Part shown: positions 1 through 6,880 of the stretch, piece by piece
Layout: every line of letters begins with the position of its first letter
Numbering within the stretch: position 1 is the first letter of the stretch
Origin: Bacteroidales bacterium
GTDB taxonomy: Bacteria; Bacteroidota; Bacteroidia; Bacteroidales; UBA932
Direction of reading: 5' to 3'
Assembly (NCBI GenBank): GCA_017478685.1
Contig: JAFVDC010000100.1
Coordinates: forward strand, 1-10,366
Length of the DNA stretch: 10,366 nt
Made by a program: the position numbers and the translations under genes
The notes under the pieces: generated by a model
Seen by the model: only the letters and a program-made list of their open reading frames with translations
Databases searched by the model: none
Told to the model about the DNA's origin: nothing

Positions 1-876
1 CTCACAAGGATCCTCCTCGCCCTTGAGGAATGCGGCCATGGCGGGCCCTATGCCGAATTCACCATGGAAGTGACTCCGGAAGACATGGTGGAAAAGGGGC
101 TCCCCTACCTCGAAAGCCTCAGGATGCTGGGATGCAACAGGATAAGCATCGGCCTGCAGTCCCTTGACGACGACCTCCTCAGGTGGATGAACCGCCGCCA
201 CAACGCTGAACATGCAAAAAAGGCCGTCCAAATGGCAAGGGAGGCCGGTTTCGAGAACATTAGCGTAGACCTCATCTTCGGCCTTTCAGTACTCAAGGAC
301 CAGGTGTGGGAACGCACCATAGACGAAACCCTTGAACTGCAGCCGGAGCACATCTCCTGCTACCAGCTCACCGTAGAGGGAGACAGTGTGCTTGCCCACA
401 GGCTGGAAGCCGGGGAATATGAAGAGGCGTCGGAGGAGCAGTGCGCCCTCCAGTACAACCTCCTGTGCCGAAAACTCCATGCGGCAGGGTACAACCACTA
501 CGAAATCTCCAACTTCGCCAAGCCCGGCTTCGAGGCCAAGCACAACGGCGGATACTGGCAGCGCCGCCCCTATGTGGGGCTTGGCCCTTCGGCCCACTCC
601 TTCAGCGGCAAGGGCCGAAGCTGGAACAGCGAGGAAATTTCCGGATACACCCGCTCCGAGGAATCCCTCAGCGTGGAAGACGAGATTGTGGAAACCCTGA
701 TGCTGAGCCTCAGGACCGCCCGTGGGGCGGATGCCGAATTTGTGGAAGCCAACTGCAAGGCGGCGGATATTGAGAGGCTTATAGGTGAAGGTGCGCTGGT
801 GAAAACCGGCCGCCGCTACCACATTCCGGAAAACAGGTTTTTTGTAAGCGATGAAATAATAAGGGAACTGATATGA
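1..876 (+). CDS. hemW: HemW, radical SAM heme chaperone (5' end cut by window)
   Basis: The reading frame is open from base 1 and 291 residues are visible. The N-terminal part, including the CxxxCxxC iron-sulfur motif of radical SAM enzymes, lies outside the window. What remains matches the HemW/HemN-like family. EFTMEVTPED and NRISIGLQSLDD (ending near residue 60) are radical SAM core strands, and ISVDLIFGL follows. HYEISNFAKPG and HNGGYWQRRPYVGLGPSAHSF are the family's signature segments. The C-terminal HemN_C-type domain starts around EDEIVETLMLSLR. HemW proteins bind heme and are thought to deliver it to respiratory proteins; they are often annotated as oxygen-independent coproporphyrinogen III oxidase, without shown oxidase activity. 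The internal ATG at 64 lies inside the conserved core and cannot be the true start. The stop overlaps the next gene's start (ATGA, 873-876), which implies translational coupling. The HemW versus HemN call rests on general similarity, because the diagnostic N-terminal cysteines are not visible. Confidence 0.9.
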   Translation, partial: LTRILLALEECGHGGPYAEFTMEVTPEDMVEKGLPYLESLRMLGCNRISIGLQSLDDDLLRWMNRRHNAEHAKKAVQMAREAGFENISVDLIFGLSVLKDQVWERTIDETLELQPEHISCYQLTVEGDSVLAHRLEAGEYEEASEEQCALQYNLLCRKLHAAGYNHYEISNFAKPGFEAKHNGGYWQRRPYVGLGPSAHSFSGKGRSWNSEEISGYTRSEESLSVEDEIVETLMLSLRTARGADAEFVEANCKAADIERLIGEGALVKTGRRYHIPENRFFVSDEIIRELI

Positions 877-1343
877 CATACCTGAGAAGAGCAGTCAAAT
901 ACTTTGTCCAGATAGTGATTATCTTTGGACTCATCATAGGGATCCTCATGCTCAGCGGCATGGTTTCCAAGGATGTCGCCGTGGCTTTCCGTAACGGCTG
1001 GAACTCCATTTGGATGATACTGGGGCTGTTTGCGGCAATGAGCCTCATCTACCCCTACTTCGGCTACGGCAAACGCCGCATCCGCGCCACCGGAGATCCT
1101 GCCCCCATGTGGGAAAAGATTGACGAAGCCATGGAGTCAAGGGGGTACGTTTTTTGCGGTGAAACTCCTGAAGGCGGCAGGAAATACAGGCTCACAAATG
1201 TGGTCAACCGCGCCGCCCGCATGTGGGAAGACACCCTTACAATTGAATCCGTATTAGGCGGGTTTGAAATAGAGGGCCTCATAAGGGACCTCTCCCGCGC
1301 AGTAATGTCTATAGACCGTAAAATTAATGACTATGGCAACTGA
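873..1343 (+). CDS. Small two-helix membrane protein, function unknown
   Basis: The predicted protein has 156 residues. Two hydrophobic stretches, about residues 10-30 and 45-63, look like transmembrane helices joined by a short loop. After the second helix comes a basic segment (GYGKRRIRA, 65-72), which by the positive-inside rule places the C-terminal domain, and so also the N-terminus, in the cytoplasm. The soluble part (about 75-156) has a mixed alpha/beta look. It contains EKIDEAMESRGYVFCGE, a KYRLTNVVNRAARMWEDTLTIE segment and a helix-like end (LIRDLSRAVMSIDRK). I do not recognise a named family. The start is supported by the ATGA overlap with hemW, and its end overlaps the DUF2007 gene by 17 nt. 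The three genes are therefore probably one transcript, but the sequence does not show a link to heme handling. Confidence 0.8.
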   Translation: MTYLRRAVKYFVQIVIIFGLIIGILMLSGMVSKDVAVAFRNGWNSIWMILGLFAAMSLIYPYFGYGKRRIRATGDPAPMWEKIDEAMESRGYVFCGETPEGGRKYRLTNVVNRAARMWEDTLTIESVLGGFEIEGLIRDLSRAVMSIDRKINDYGN

Positions 1344-1560
1344 CACCCAAAAATTCAAAACCGTGGCCACCTTCTCCGAGAAGGTCCAGGCCGACATGTG
1401 CGTCGCGCTCCTTGGAGACAATGGCATTCCCGCCGGCGTGTTCGGCGCAGACTCCTCCTATCCTTCCCTGGGCTATTCCAGGCCTATTGAAGTGAAAGTA
1501 AACGAGAACGACTACGAGGCCGCTATGAGCATCCTGGCAGCCTCCGACAAAGCCGAATAA
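1327..1560 (+). CDS. DUF2007-type small protein (putative signal-transducing protein)
   Basis: The predicted protein has 77 residues and no signal peptide or membrane segment. Its pattern fits the DUF2007 family. FKTVATFSEKVQADMCVALLGDNGIPAGVFG gives a strand and a helix in which an element spans two inputs. A serine/tyrosine-rich stretch follows (ADSSYPSLGYSRPIEVKV), then NENDYEAAMSILAAS. Small proteins of this kind resemble ferredoxin-fold or ACT/PII-like domains, and their function is not established. Translation may start at 1327 or at the second ATG at 1333; both lie inside the end of the upstream gene, so translation is probably coupled. The last 49 nt are also coding on the opposite strand for the C-terminus of the DUF3109 protein. 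No terminator fits between the two genes. Confidence 0.8.
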   Translation: MTMATDTQKFKTVATFSEKVQADMCVALLGDNGIPAGVFGADSSYPSLGYSRPIEVKVNENDYEAAMSILAASDKAE

Positions 1561-2120
1561 AATTCGGCCCCAAAGGCATCTGTAAGCGGCCCGCGGAGGA
1601 ATTCGTATACACGGATTCCTTCGCGGCGCCCTTTTTCATAGGCGTCCTTGCATATGTGCCAGCGGTGAAGATTGAGGCCCACCCTGCCGCCACCAAGGTC
1701 TACAACGCGGATAGGGTAAAGGGAGCATGAAATGGGCTTGCGGAAAGTCCCAAGGCCCTTGCAGAACTGGCGCTCTATGGAGCAGAAACAGTTTCCGGCG
1801 TCATCAAAATGACAGTAGGCGCACTCTTCCGAGCCCGGGACGACAGGAGTCACAAGGTCCCCGTCACGGTCTATTTCAAAAAAGCCCTTGGCATCTACGG
1901 TATCACGCCCCTTTTGGGTCATGAACGGAGAATACACCTTATAATTGGCCTCAAGGGGCTCCAGTTCCTCTTCCTTCAGCGGTGCCCCGCTGTCCCCGAT
2001 AATGCAGCAGCAGCCCTTGCAAACGGGGTAGTCGCAGGCGAAATACTCCAGGATGACATCCTCCGAGACAAGGACATCCCCTATCTCTACTATGGTGCCG
2101 AATGACGAAGGTTTACTCAT
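1512..2120 (-). CDS. DUF3109 family cysteine-rich protein
   Basis: The predicted protein has 202 residues with twelve cysteines, and looks like a cytoplasmic metal-binding protein. The family pattern is clear. FACDYPVCKGCCCIIGDSGAPL (about 27-48) is followed by EECAYCHFDD (about 98-107), CFCSIERQFCKG (about 111-122) and FRKPISCSLYPIRV (about 126-139), with a late cysteine in HICKDA (157). The arrangement resembles the CxxxxCC zinc/iron-chelating (YkgJ-like) group, so a bound metal or iron-sulfur cluster is a reasonable inference. The biochemical role is unknown. The start overlaps the upstream M16-like gene's stop by 4 nt (ATGA read on the minus strand), so translation is likely coupled. The last 15 or so residues are encoded opposite the end of the DUF2007 gene. 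This tail (SEAARMLIAAS) lies beyond the conserved part of the family. Confidence 0.88.
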   Translation of the reverse strand: MSKPSSFGTIVEIGDVLVSEDVILEYFACDYPVCKGCCCIIGDSGAPLKEEELEPLEANYKVYSPFMTQKGRDTVDAKGFFEIDRDGDLVTPVVPGSEECAYCHFDDAGNCFCSIERQFCKGLGTFRKPISCSLYPIRVVDLGGGRVGLNLHRWHICKDAYEKGRREGIRVYEFLRGPLTDAFGAEFYSALSEAARMLIAAS

Positions 2121-4606
2121 TGCACAATGTATTCTACAAGGCCGCCTGAGGAAATGCTCCCAAGGAAGCCGCGGACTTTGTCCGGGGTTATGGCGCCGAT
2201 GCTTTCGGCGTACCTGGAATTAATGTCCTTGTTTATGGAGTAGCGCGCCACCTGGGCCGAAGTGAAGCCTTCCGGGGAAGCCATCTGGCGTTTCACGTTT
2301 TCCATGAGGGCGCTCTTCCAGGCCTGGACATCCGTCTGGGCGGGAAGACGCTTGGAGGCCTTGGCTATGGCAGAGCGCACGGCAGTGAGCGCCTTTGTGA
2401 CATCCTGGTCTTTTATGTCGGCGGGAAGGTTTTCAAGGGGCACGGGCCTACATGAGATCTCCATATAAAAACGCTCCTGCGGGTGAGGCATGGGCCCCAC
2501 GGCGACATCGGCCGTAAATCCGTACGGGGCAAGTTCCCACATGAGGAACTGCTTCATGGCCCTGGCAGCCACATGGGACAGGTAGAAGTTGTCCGAGGTT
2601 ATGGATATGGGGGCCTCCATAACCACATTTATGCCTTGGGGGCCCTTATTCCCGTTGACGGTGAGGGTGCCCGTGACTGGCTTGAACTCAACATTGCGCC
2701 TTGGAGTGGAGCCCTTTTGCACGGAAAAACCGCCTATGTACTTGCACAGCAGGCGTTTCACCACGCCGGTTTCAAGGTCTCCGGAAATAATCAGGACGCC
2801 GTCGTTGACGCGCGCAAAACGGTCTGCGTAGAAGGCTTCGGCCTTGTCCTGGGTATCCGGCGTAAGCGCCCCGGCGTGCTGGGAATAGCGGAATCCGGGA
2901 TGAAGGTTCCTGTACACAATATCTCTGGCCGAAGGCTCTTTCATGTCATTGACGGCCGAATAGCGCTGGAATTCCTGGCGGTTTGGCTCCCGCTCCCAGA
3001 ACAGCGCCAGGAGGGACTTCATGAGGATGGAAAGCCTCCCGGAAGGCGCCTTGCCGCTAATTACCATGCCGTTAAGGTGGACATCGGCCTGCATGGAAAC
3101 GCCGTTTACCTCAAGGATGTCCCGAAAAACGGGCGCAGGAATGCCGCCGACGTTGTACAGGGACAGCATGGGGCCGATATGCCCGCCTTCCCCTTCCTGA
3201 AGGTCCGGGATCTGGGACAGGCCGCCGTTAAGGACAAGGGCGTAATTGAACATGCCGGAGCCCTTAACCTCTTTGTACACAACGCGTACGCCGTTGGAGA
3301 AGGTCCAGAGGGTGCCGCCGGAAACTGGATCCGCTTTTTCCTTCTGGATACGGACCTTGGACATGAGGAAATTAAGGCCGGAGGTGTCCTGCCGATGCCA
3401 GGAATAATCTCCCTCTGATGGCACTGCAAGGGCGTTGTTGTAAGTGGCGTTATACACCATAAAGGCCTCTGCAGGGTCCAGGGTGTCCTTGGCGGTGAGC
3501 CTCAGGGTGAGGTTGTTCTCCCCTGCGAGGAGAGCAGATGCAAACTTGCCGAAAAGCCTGGCCTCGGTTTCTTCAGGGATGTTTTTCCGGGCGAAAAGGC
3601 GCACCCTCTCCCCGGCGGGGGCAAGGTTGGCGCCAAACAGGAAATGGGCTATGCAGGGATTGATTTTGTCTTCCATTTTCGCGGCCTCCGACAGAAGGCG
3701 GGGACGGATAACCTCCTTGGCGTCAGAGAATTCCTGCACGCTCACGCCCTTTGAATCTATGGTGGCAAGCGTACGGGCCATTACCCTGAGGGCGGCGTCT
3801 TCCTGCCCCGGAAGAACGGTGGCCTTCACGGTGTAGAGCTCATCTCCAAGATAGTCGCAGCTCCTGACGGCCCCGAAGTCTATGCCCGCGCATGTAATGC
3901 CGGCTTTCACGAAATCGGCCTCCAGGCGGTGCCTAAGGAGTTCCAGGAATTCTATGCCGAAGATATCCGTGACAAGGGCCTGGGCCGTGTTCATGAAGAT
4001 GTCCGGAATGCGGTTTCCGGCATAAGTGACGGACACCGCGCCCACGCTGTCAATGGCAAAGTCCAGTTTTGCGGGTTGCGACGGATTCCACTCGTGCTTT
4101 GGGGCGGGCCCCGGAGCATCCAGCTTTTTCACAAGCATGGAGAAGATGTCCATCTTCTTCCTCAGTTCCGTGGTGGGTTCAACGTCTCCGGACACCACGA
4201 TGGCCTGCGGCACGCTGGTTTCGGCCATCTTTGAGAAGGTGTAAAGGAGCATGGAGTCAAGGACATCCTTCCTGTAAATGGGAATGTCACGGAAAGAGTA
4301 TATGGTGGAGCCTTCCCTGCCGGAGACATAGCCTTCCGGGGAGGGGCCCACTCCCATCCTTGCAAGAAAGGCCGAAGACAGGCCCTCACGCTTGGAATCT
4401 GTAAGGGAATCTCCTTTCTGGACCAGGGCGATGGATGCGTAACCCTTTTTGAGGGGGGCCTTTACAATATAGTACGAAGCGTCACATCCAAGCTTCCCCA
4501 CCTCTATGGACGGGTCTATGGAAAGGGGCGGCAGCTGCTGGGCTGGCACAATTATTGTGCAAAAAAGCCCGGCAACCAGTGGAAATATGCTTTTGAGTAT
4601 TTTCAC
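2117..4606 (-). CDS. Exported M16 (insulinase/pitrilysin) homologue lacking the HxxEH zinc motif
   Basis: The predicted protein has 829 residues. The start is GTG at 4606; it is the only start that keeps the signal peptide, because no in-frame Met occurs before residue 84. The N-terminus (MKILK, then a hydrophobic stretch to about residue 20, then PAQQ) is a Sec signal peptide, so the protein is probably periplasmic or outer-membrane associated. Two M16 repeats are visible. The first begins near residue 38, and the second near 430 (GTLWTFSNGVRVVYK, then GGLSQIPDLQEGEGG). A typical M16 C-terminal segment (FYADRFARVNDGVLIISGDLE) lies at about 592-612. In active enzymes the first repeat carries GLAHFLEHM; here the same place reads GLSSAFLARM (75-84). 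The zinc ligands and catalytic glutamate are therefore replaced by A79, A82 and R83. The second repeat also lacks HxxEH. The protein is probably a non-catalytic, binding or partner-type M16 subunit, and no active M16 partner lies in the window. Confidence 0.85.
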   Translation of the reverse strand: MKILKSIFPLVAGLFCTIIVPAQQLPPLSIDPSIEVGKLGCDASYYIVKAPLKKGYASIALVQKGDSLTDSKREGLSSAFLARMGVGPSPEGYVSGREGSTIYSFRDIPIYRKDVLDSMLLYTFSKMAETSVPQAIVVSGDVEPTTELRKKMDIFSMLVKKLDAPGPAPKHEWNPSQPAKLDFAIDSVGAVSVTYAGNRIPDIFMNTAQALVTDIFGIEFLELLRHRLEADFVKAGITCAGIDFGAVRSCDYLGDELYTVKATVLPGQEDAALRVMARTLATIDSKGVSVQEFSDAKEVIRPRLLSEAAKMEDKINPCIAHFLFGANLAPAGERVRLFARKNIPEETEARLFGKFASALLAGENNLTLRLTAKDTLDPAEAFMVYNATYNNALAVPSEGDYSWHRQDTSGLNFLMSKVRIQKEKADPVSGGTLWTFSNGVRVVYKEVKGSGMFNYALVLNGGLSQIPDLQEGEGGHIGPMLSLYNVGGIPAPVFRDILEVNGVSMQADVHLNGMVISGKAPSGRLSILMKSLLALFWEREPNRQEFQRYSAVNDMKEPSARDIVYRNLHPGFRYSQHAGALTPDTQDKAEAFYADRFARVNDGVLIISGDLETGVVKRLLCKYIGGFSVQKGSTPRRNVEFKPVTGTLTVNGNKGPQGINVVMEAPISITSDNFYLSHVAARAMKQFLMWELAPYGFTADVAVGPMPHPQERFYMEISCRPVPLENLPADIKDQDVTKALTAVRSAIAKASKRLPAQTDVQAWKSALMENVKRQMASPEGFTSAQVARYSINKDINSRYAESIGAITPDKVRGFLGSISSGGLVEYIVQ

Positions 4607-4631
4607 GGTGCTAAGTTACAATTTAAATTGC

Positions 4632-4639
4632 TATATTTG
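4632..4639 (+). promoter_or_regulatory. Candidate promoter -7 box for the TPR gene
   Basis: TATATTTG is a perfect match to the Bacteroidota -7 consensus TAnnTTTG. It lies 44 nt before the ATG at 4684, in an AT-rich gap. No clear -33 TTTG is found at the usual distance. Transcription would start near 4646. Confidence 0.55.
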
Positions 4640-4661
4640 CAACTTACGCGCCACTAGAAAA

Positions 4662-4669
4662 CAAATATA
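4662..4669 (-). promoter_or_regulatory. Candidate promoter -7 box for the M16/DUF3109 operon
   Basis: Read on the minus strand this is again TATATTTG, a perfect TAnnTTTG. It lies 55 nt before the GTG at 4606. A weak -33-like TTTTTC lies about 18 nt further upstream, inside the start of the TPR gene. The box faces the plus-strand box at 4632-4639, so the two predicted transcripts would start within about 10 nt of each other and overlap at their 5' ends. Confidence 0.5.
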
Positions 4670-4683
4670 AAACATATAAGGAT

Positions 4684-5613
4684 ATGAAAAAGTTATTAGT
4701 AGTATTCGCAGCTCTGGGTCTTTCCTTCAGCGTAATGGCCCAGGATTTCGGTGCCGCAGTGGAGACCTTCAACCAGGCCGCCCAGGCAGAGGAAAAAAAT
4801 CAGGCCCTCAAGCTCTTCAAGGAGGCTTACACCCAGTTCGTAGCCTGCAGTGAAGAGGAAGCCCTTGAAAAAGTGCAGGAGCTCAAGGACATCATCCCCG
4901 CTTATTCCGTAGCAATTGCAAAGGAAAGCATAAGCGCAAAGGATTATGACGCCGCAATCGTCGCCCTTGAGGCCGCCGCCGCAGACTGCGCTGAATTCGG
5001 CGCAGAGGAAAAGGCCGCAGAGGTCAAGGAGCTGTTCGGCTTCACCTACAAGGCTGCCGCCAAGAAGGCTCTTGGAGCAAAGGATGCCGCTACCGCTTTC
5101 ACAAACCTTAAAAAGAGCGTGGAGTATGACCCCGCAGACGGTGAGGCCCAGTTCCTCCTTGGCCGTATTCTCCTGAGCTCCGGCAAAATAGATGAAGCAA
5201 AGGCTGCATTTGAAATTGCCTCCGCAAACGGCAAGGAAGCAGACGTCAAGAAGCAGCTGTTCAACTACTACTACAACAACGGCCAGAAGAAGCAGCAGGC
5301 CAAGCAGTACGCAGACGCCGTGGAGCTTTACAAACAGGCCATTGAAGTGGACCCTGAACCCGACAAGCCCGCAATCTTCTTCAAGATGGGCATCAGCTAT
5401 GGCGCCCTTGGCAAGAAGGCCGAACAAAACGACGCCCTCAAGAAGTATGTAGCCGCCGATCCTGCTGCCGCAGCCAACGACGACATCCTCCTCACCATTG
5501 CCCAGAACGCAGTTGCCCTCAAGGACGCAGACACCGCCAAGGAGTTCTACGGCAAGCTGGTGAACAGCAAAAACGAGAACTACGCCAAGCAGACAAAGGA
5601 ATATCTCAAGTAG
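4684..5613 (+). CDS. Exported tetratricopeptide-repeat protein
   Basis: The predicted protein has 309 residues and starts with a Sec signal peptide (MKKLLVVFAALGLSFSVMAQ, cleavage probably near residue 20). The mature part is almost wholly helical and rich in Ala, Lys and Glu. TPR-like helix pairs are visible from about residue 24. The clearest are 121-150 (AFTNLKKSVEYDPADGEAQFLLG continues into the next), 154-181, 208-224 (YADAVELYKQAIEVDPEPDKPAIFFKMGISYGALG) and 228-260. Such repeats act as protein-binding scaffolds, and a periplasmic role in an envelope complex is an inference. There are no catalytic motifs and no lipobox cysteine at the cleavage site. The gene starts a plus-strand unit from a promoter shared divergently with the M16-like gene. 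The lactonase-like gene lies 133 nt downstream, beyond a long hairpin. A near full-length open frame on the opposite strand is a by-product of codon use. Confidence 0.9.
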   Translation: MKKLLVVFAALGLSFSVMAQDFGAAVETFNQAAQAEEKNQALKLFKEAYTQFVACSEEEALEKVQELKDIIPAYSVAIAKESISAKDYDAAIVALEAAAADCAEFGAEEKAAEVKELFGFTYKAAAKKALGAKDAATAFTNLKKSVEYDPADGEAQFLLGRILLSSGKIDEAKAAFEIASANGKEADVKKQLFNYYYNNGQKKQQAKQYADAVELYKQAIEVDPEPDKPAIFFKMGISYGALGKKAEQNDALKKYVAADPAAAANDDILLTIAQNAVALKDADTAKEFYGKLVNSKNENYAKQTKEYLK

Positions 5614-5669
5614 CATCCCTCTATAGTTCTCCCCTTGTGGTGCTAGCTATCAACCTGACACACAATCAC

Positions 5670-5715
5670 TTACAGAAACTTCTACTAGAACTTTTTCTGG
5701 TAGAAGTTTCTGTAA
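5670..5715. repeat. 46-nt inverted repeat (21-bp stem, 4-nt loop) between TPR and lactonase genes
   Basis: The left arm at 5670-5690 pairs with the right arm at 5695-5715 over 21 positions, with one G-U wobble and a CTTT loop. The core is CAGAAACTTCTAC facing GTAGAAGTTTCTG. A shorter palindrome, TTCTAcTAGAA (5680-5690), sits inside the left arm. No run of T follows on either strand, so it is not a standard Rho-independent terminator. It could still end or attenuate transcription between the two genes, protect an RNA end, or be a small mobile or repeat element. The rest of the 5614-5746 gap shows no gene and no TAnnTTTG box. Confidence 0.75.
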
Positions 5716-5746
5716 ATAACAGACAATCAGAACTTTAACCTCCACC

Positions 5747-6880
5747 ATGAAAAAGATCTTTTCGGCCTTTTTGAGCCTGGCCGTCGCAATATCCCTCAAC
5801 GCACAGGAGGAGTACAGGCTCCTCGTGGGCACTTATACGGAAAACACTCCGGCCGATGGCGTATACCTCTATTCCTTTGATGCCCAAACGGCCGAAGCCC
5901 GCCTTCTGGACATGGCCAAATCCGGAAATCCGTCATTTGTGATTGCCAATCCGGACCAAACCAGGGCATACAGCGTCAATGAATACAACGACGGCAGGCA
6001 GGGGGTAAGTTCCTTTGAGCTTGAGGCCGATTCCATCCGCGGGCTCAATTCCGTCATCATTCCAAAGGAGCAGACCGACGGCGAAGATCCCTGCAACCTT
6101 CTTTTTAATGGAGAAACCATCATAAGTTCCAATTATACGGGAGGTACCGTAACGGCATTTGCCCTGAGCGAAGACGGAAGCATACTTGGCACTTCACAGT
6201 ACTTTTCCTGCAGCTCGGAGTATTTCCAGGCCCTGACAGGGCTCTCCCTGGGGTCCGATCCCGCCCATATGCACTGCGCCGTACTGTCCCCGGACGGAAA
6301 GTACTTTTTTGTGACAAACCTTGGAATGGACTGCATCCACCGTTTTGAGCGCGTAGAAGGCATTCACCCTCTGGGAAATTCCACCGTGGCTTGGAAGCAT
6401 ACCGGGCTCACGAAATTCGGCCCCAGGCACATGGTTTTCAGTGCCGACGGAAAATACGCTTATCTTCTGTGCGAACTTGGAGACAAACTGGTTGTATTTG
6501 AGTATGAAGACGGCAAGCTTAATCCCATCCAGACACTCACCGCCTATAAGGGCAAAGGGCACGGCAGCGCCGATCTCCACATATCTCCGGATGGCAGATA
6601 CCTCTATACCAGCCACAGGCTTAAAGAGGACGGCATTGCCATTTTCGGCATAGACAAAGCCACCGGAAAAGTAAAGAAAGCAGGTTACCAGCCCACCGGC
6701 CGCCATCCAAGGAATTTTGCAATTACCCCGGACGGCAACTGGCTCCTTTGCGCCTGCAGGGACGACAACCGCATAGAGGTCTATTCCATCAACAAAGAAA
6801 CCGGAGCCCTCAGCGCTACTGGAAAAACCATTGACGTGGGAGCCCCGGTATGTGTTCAGATACTAAGCAGTGAGGATTAA
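5747..6880 (+). CDS. Exported lactonase-family (seven-bladed beta-propeller) protein
   Basis: The predicted protein has 377 residues, the usual size for this family (6-phosphogluconolactonase-type, PF10282). It has a signal peptide of about 20 residues (MKKIFSAFLSLAVAISLNAQ), so it acts outside the cytoplasm. EYRLLVGTYTENTPADGVYLYSFD opens the first blade. Repeated blade motifs follow: AHMHCAVLSPDGKYFFVTNLGMD (about 173-195), GPRHMVFSADGKYAYLLCE (about 225-243), HGSADLHISPDGRYLYTSH (about 272-290) and RHPRNFAITPDGNWLLCACRDDNRIEVYSI (about 319-348). The GTYT opening and the SPDGKY/PDGRY pattern are diagnostic of the fold. Relatives hydrolyse 6-phosphogluconolactone in the cytoplasm; an exported member probably acts on another lactone or sugar, so I give no symbol. 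The gene ends tail to tail with the Lrp regulator, both stops sharing TTAA at 6877-6880. Confidence 0.88.
   Translation: MKKIFSAFLSLAVAISLNAQEEYRLLVGTYTENTPADGVYLYSFDAQTAEARLLDMAKSGNPSFVIANPDQTRAYSVNEYNDGRQGVSSFELEADSIRGLNSVIIPKEQTDGEDPCNLLFNGETIISSNYTGGTVTAFALSEDGSILGTSQYFSCSSEYFQALTGLSLGSDPAHMHCAVLSPDGKYFFVTNLGMDCIHRFERVEGIHPLGNSTVAWKHTGLTKFGPRHMVFSADGKYAYLLCELGDKLVVFEYEDGKLNPIQTLTAYKGKGHGSADLHISPDGRYLYTSHRLKEDGIAIFGIDKATGKVKKAGYQPTGRHPRNFAITPDGNWLLCACRDDNRIEVYSINKETGALSATGKTIDVGAPVCVQILSSED

Noticed and set aside
2483..3418. A 311-residue plus-strand open frame inside the M16-like gene
   Set aside because: No recognisable domain; it is an opposite-strand shadow of a gene with clear M16 structure and signal peptide.
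4678..4682. AAGGA near the TPR start as a Shine-Dalgarno sequence
   Set aside because: It ends only one base before the ATG, too close for ribosome binding-site use, and the phylum rarely depends on such sites.
4696..5616. A 306-residue open frame on the minus strand across almost the whole TPR gene
   Set aside because: It is rich in Leu, Val, Cys and Gly with no family pattern, and mirrors the Ala/Lys/Glu-rich codon use of the TPR gene. The plus-strand frame has a signal peptide and TPR repeats.
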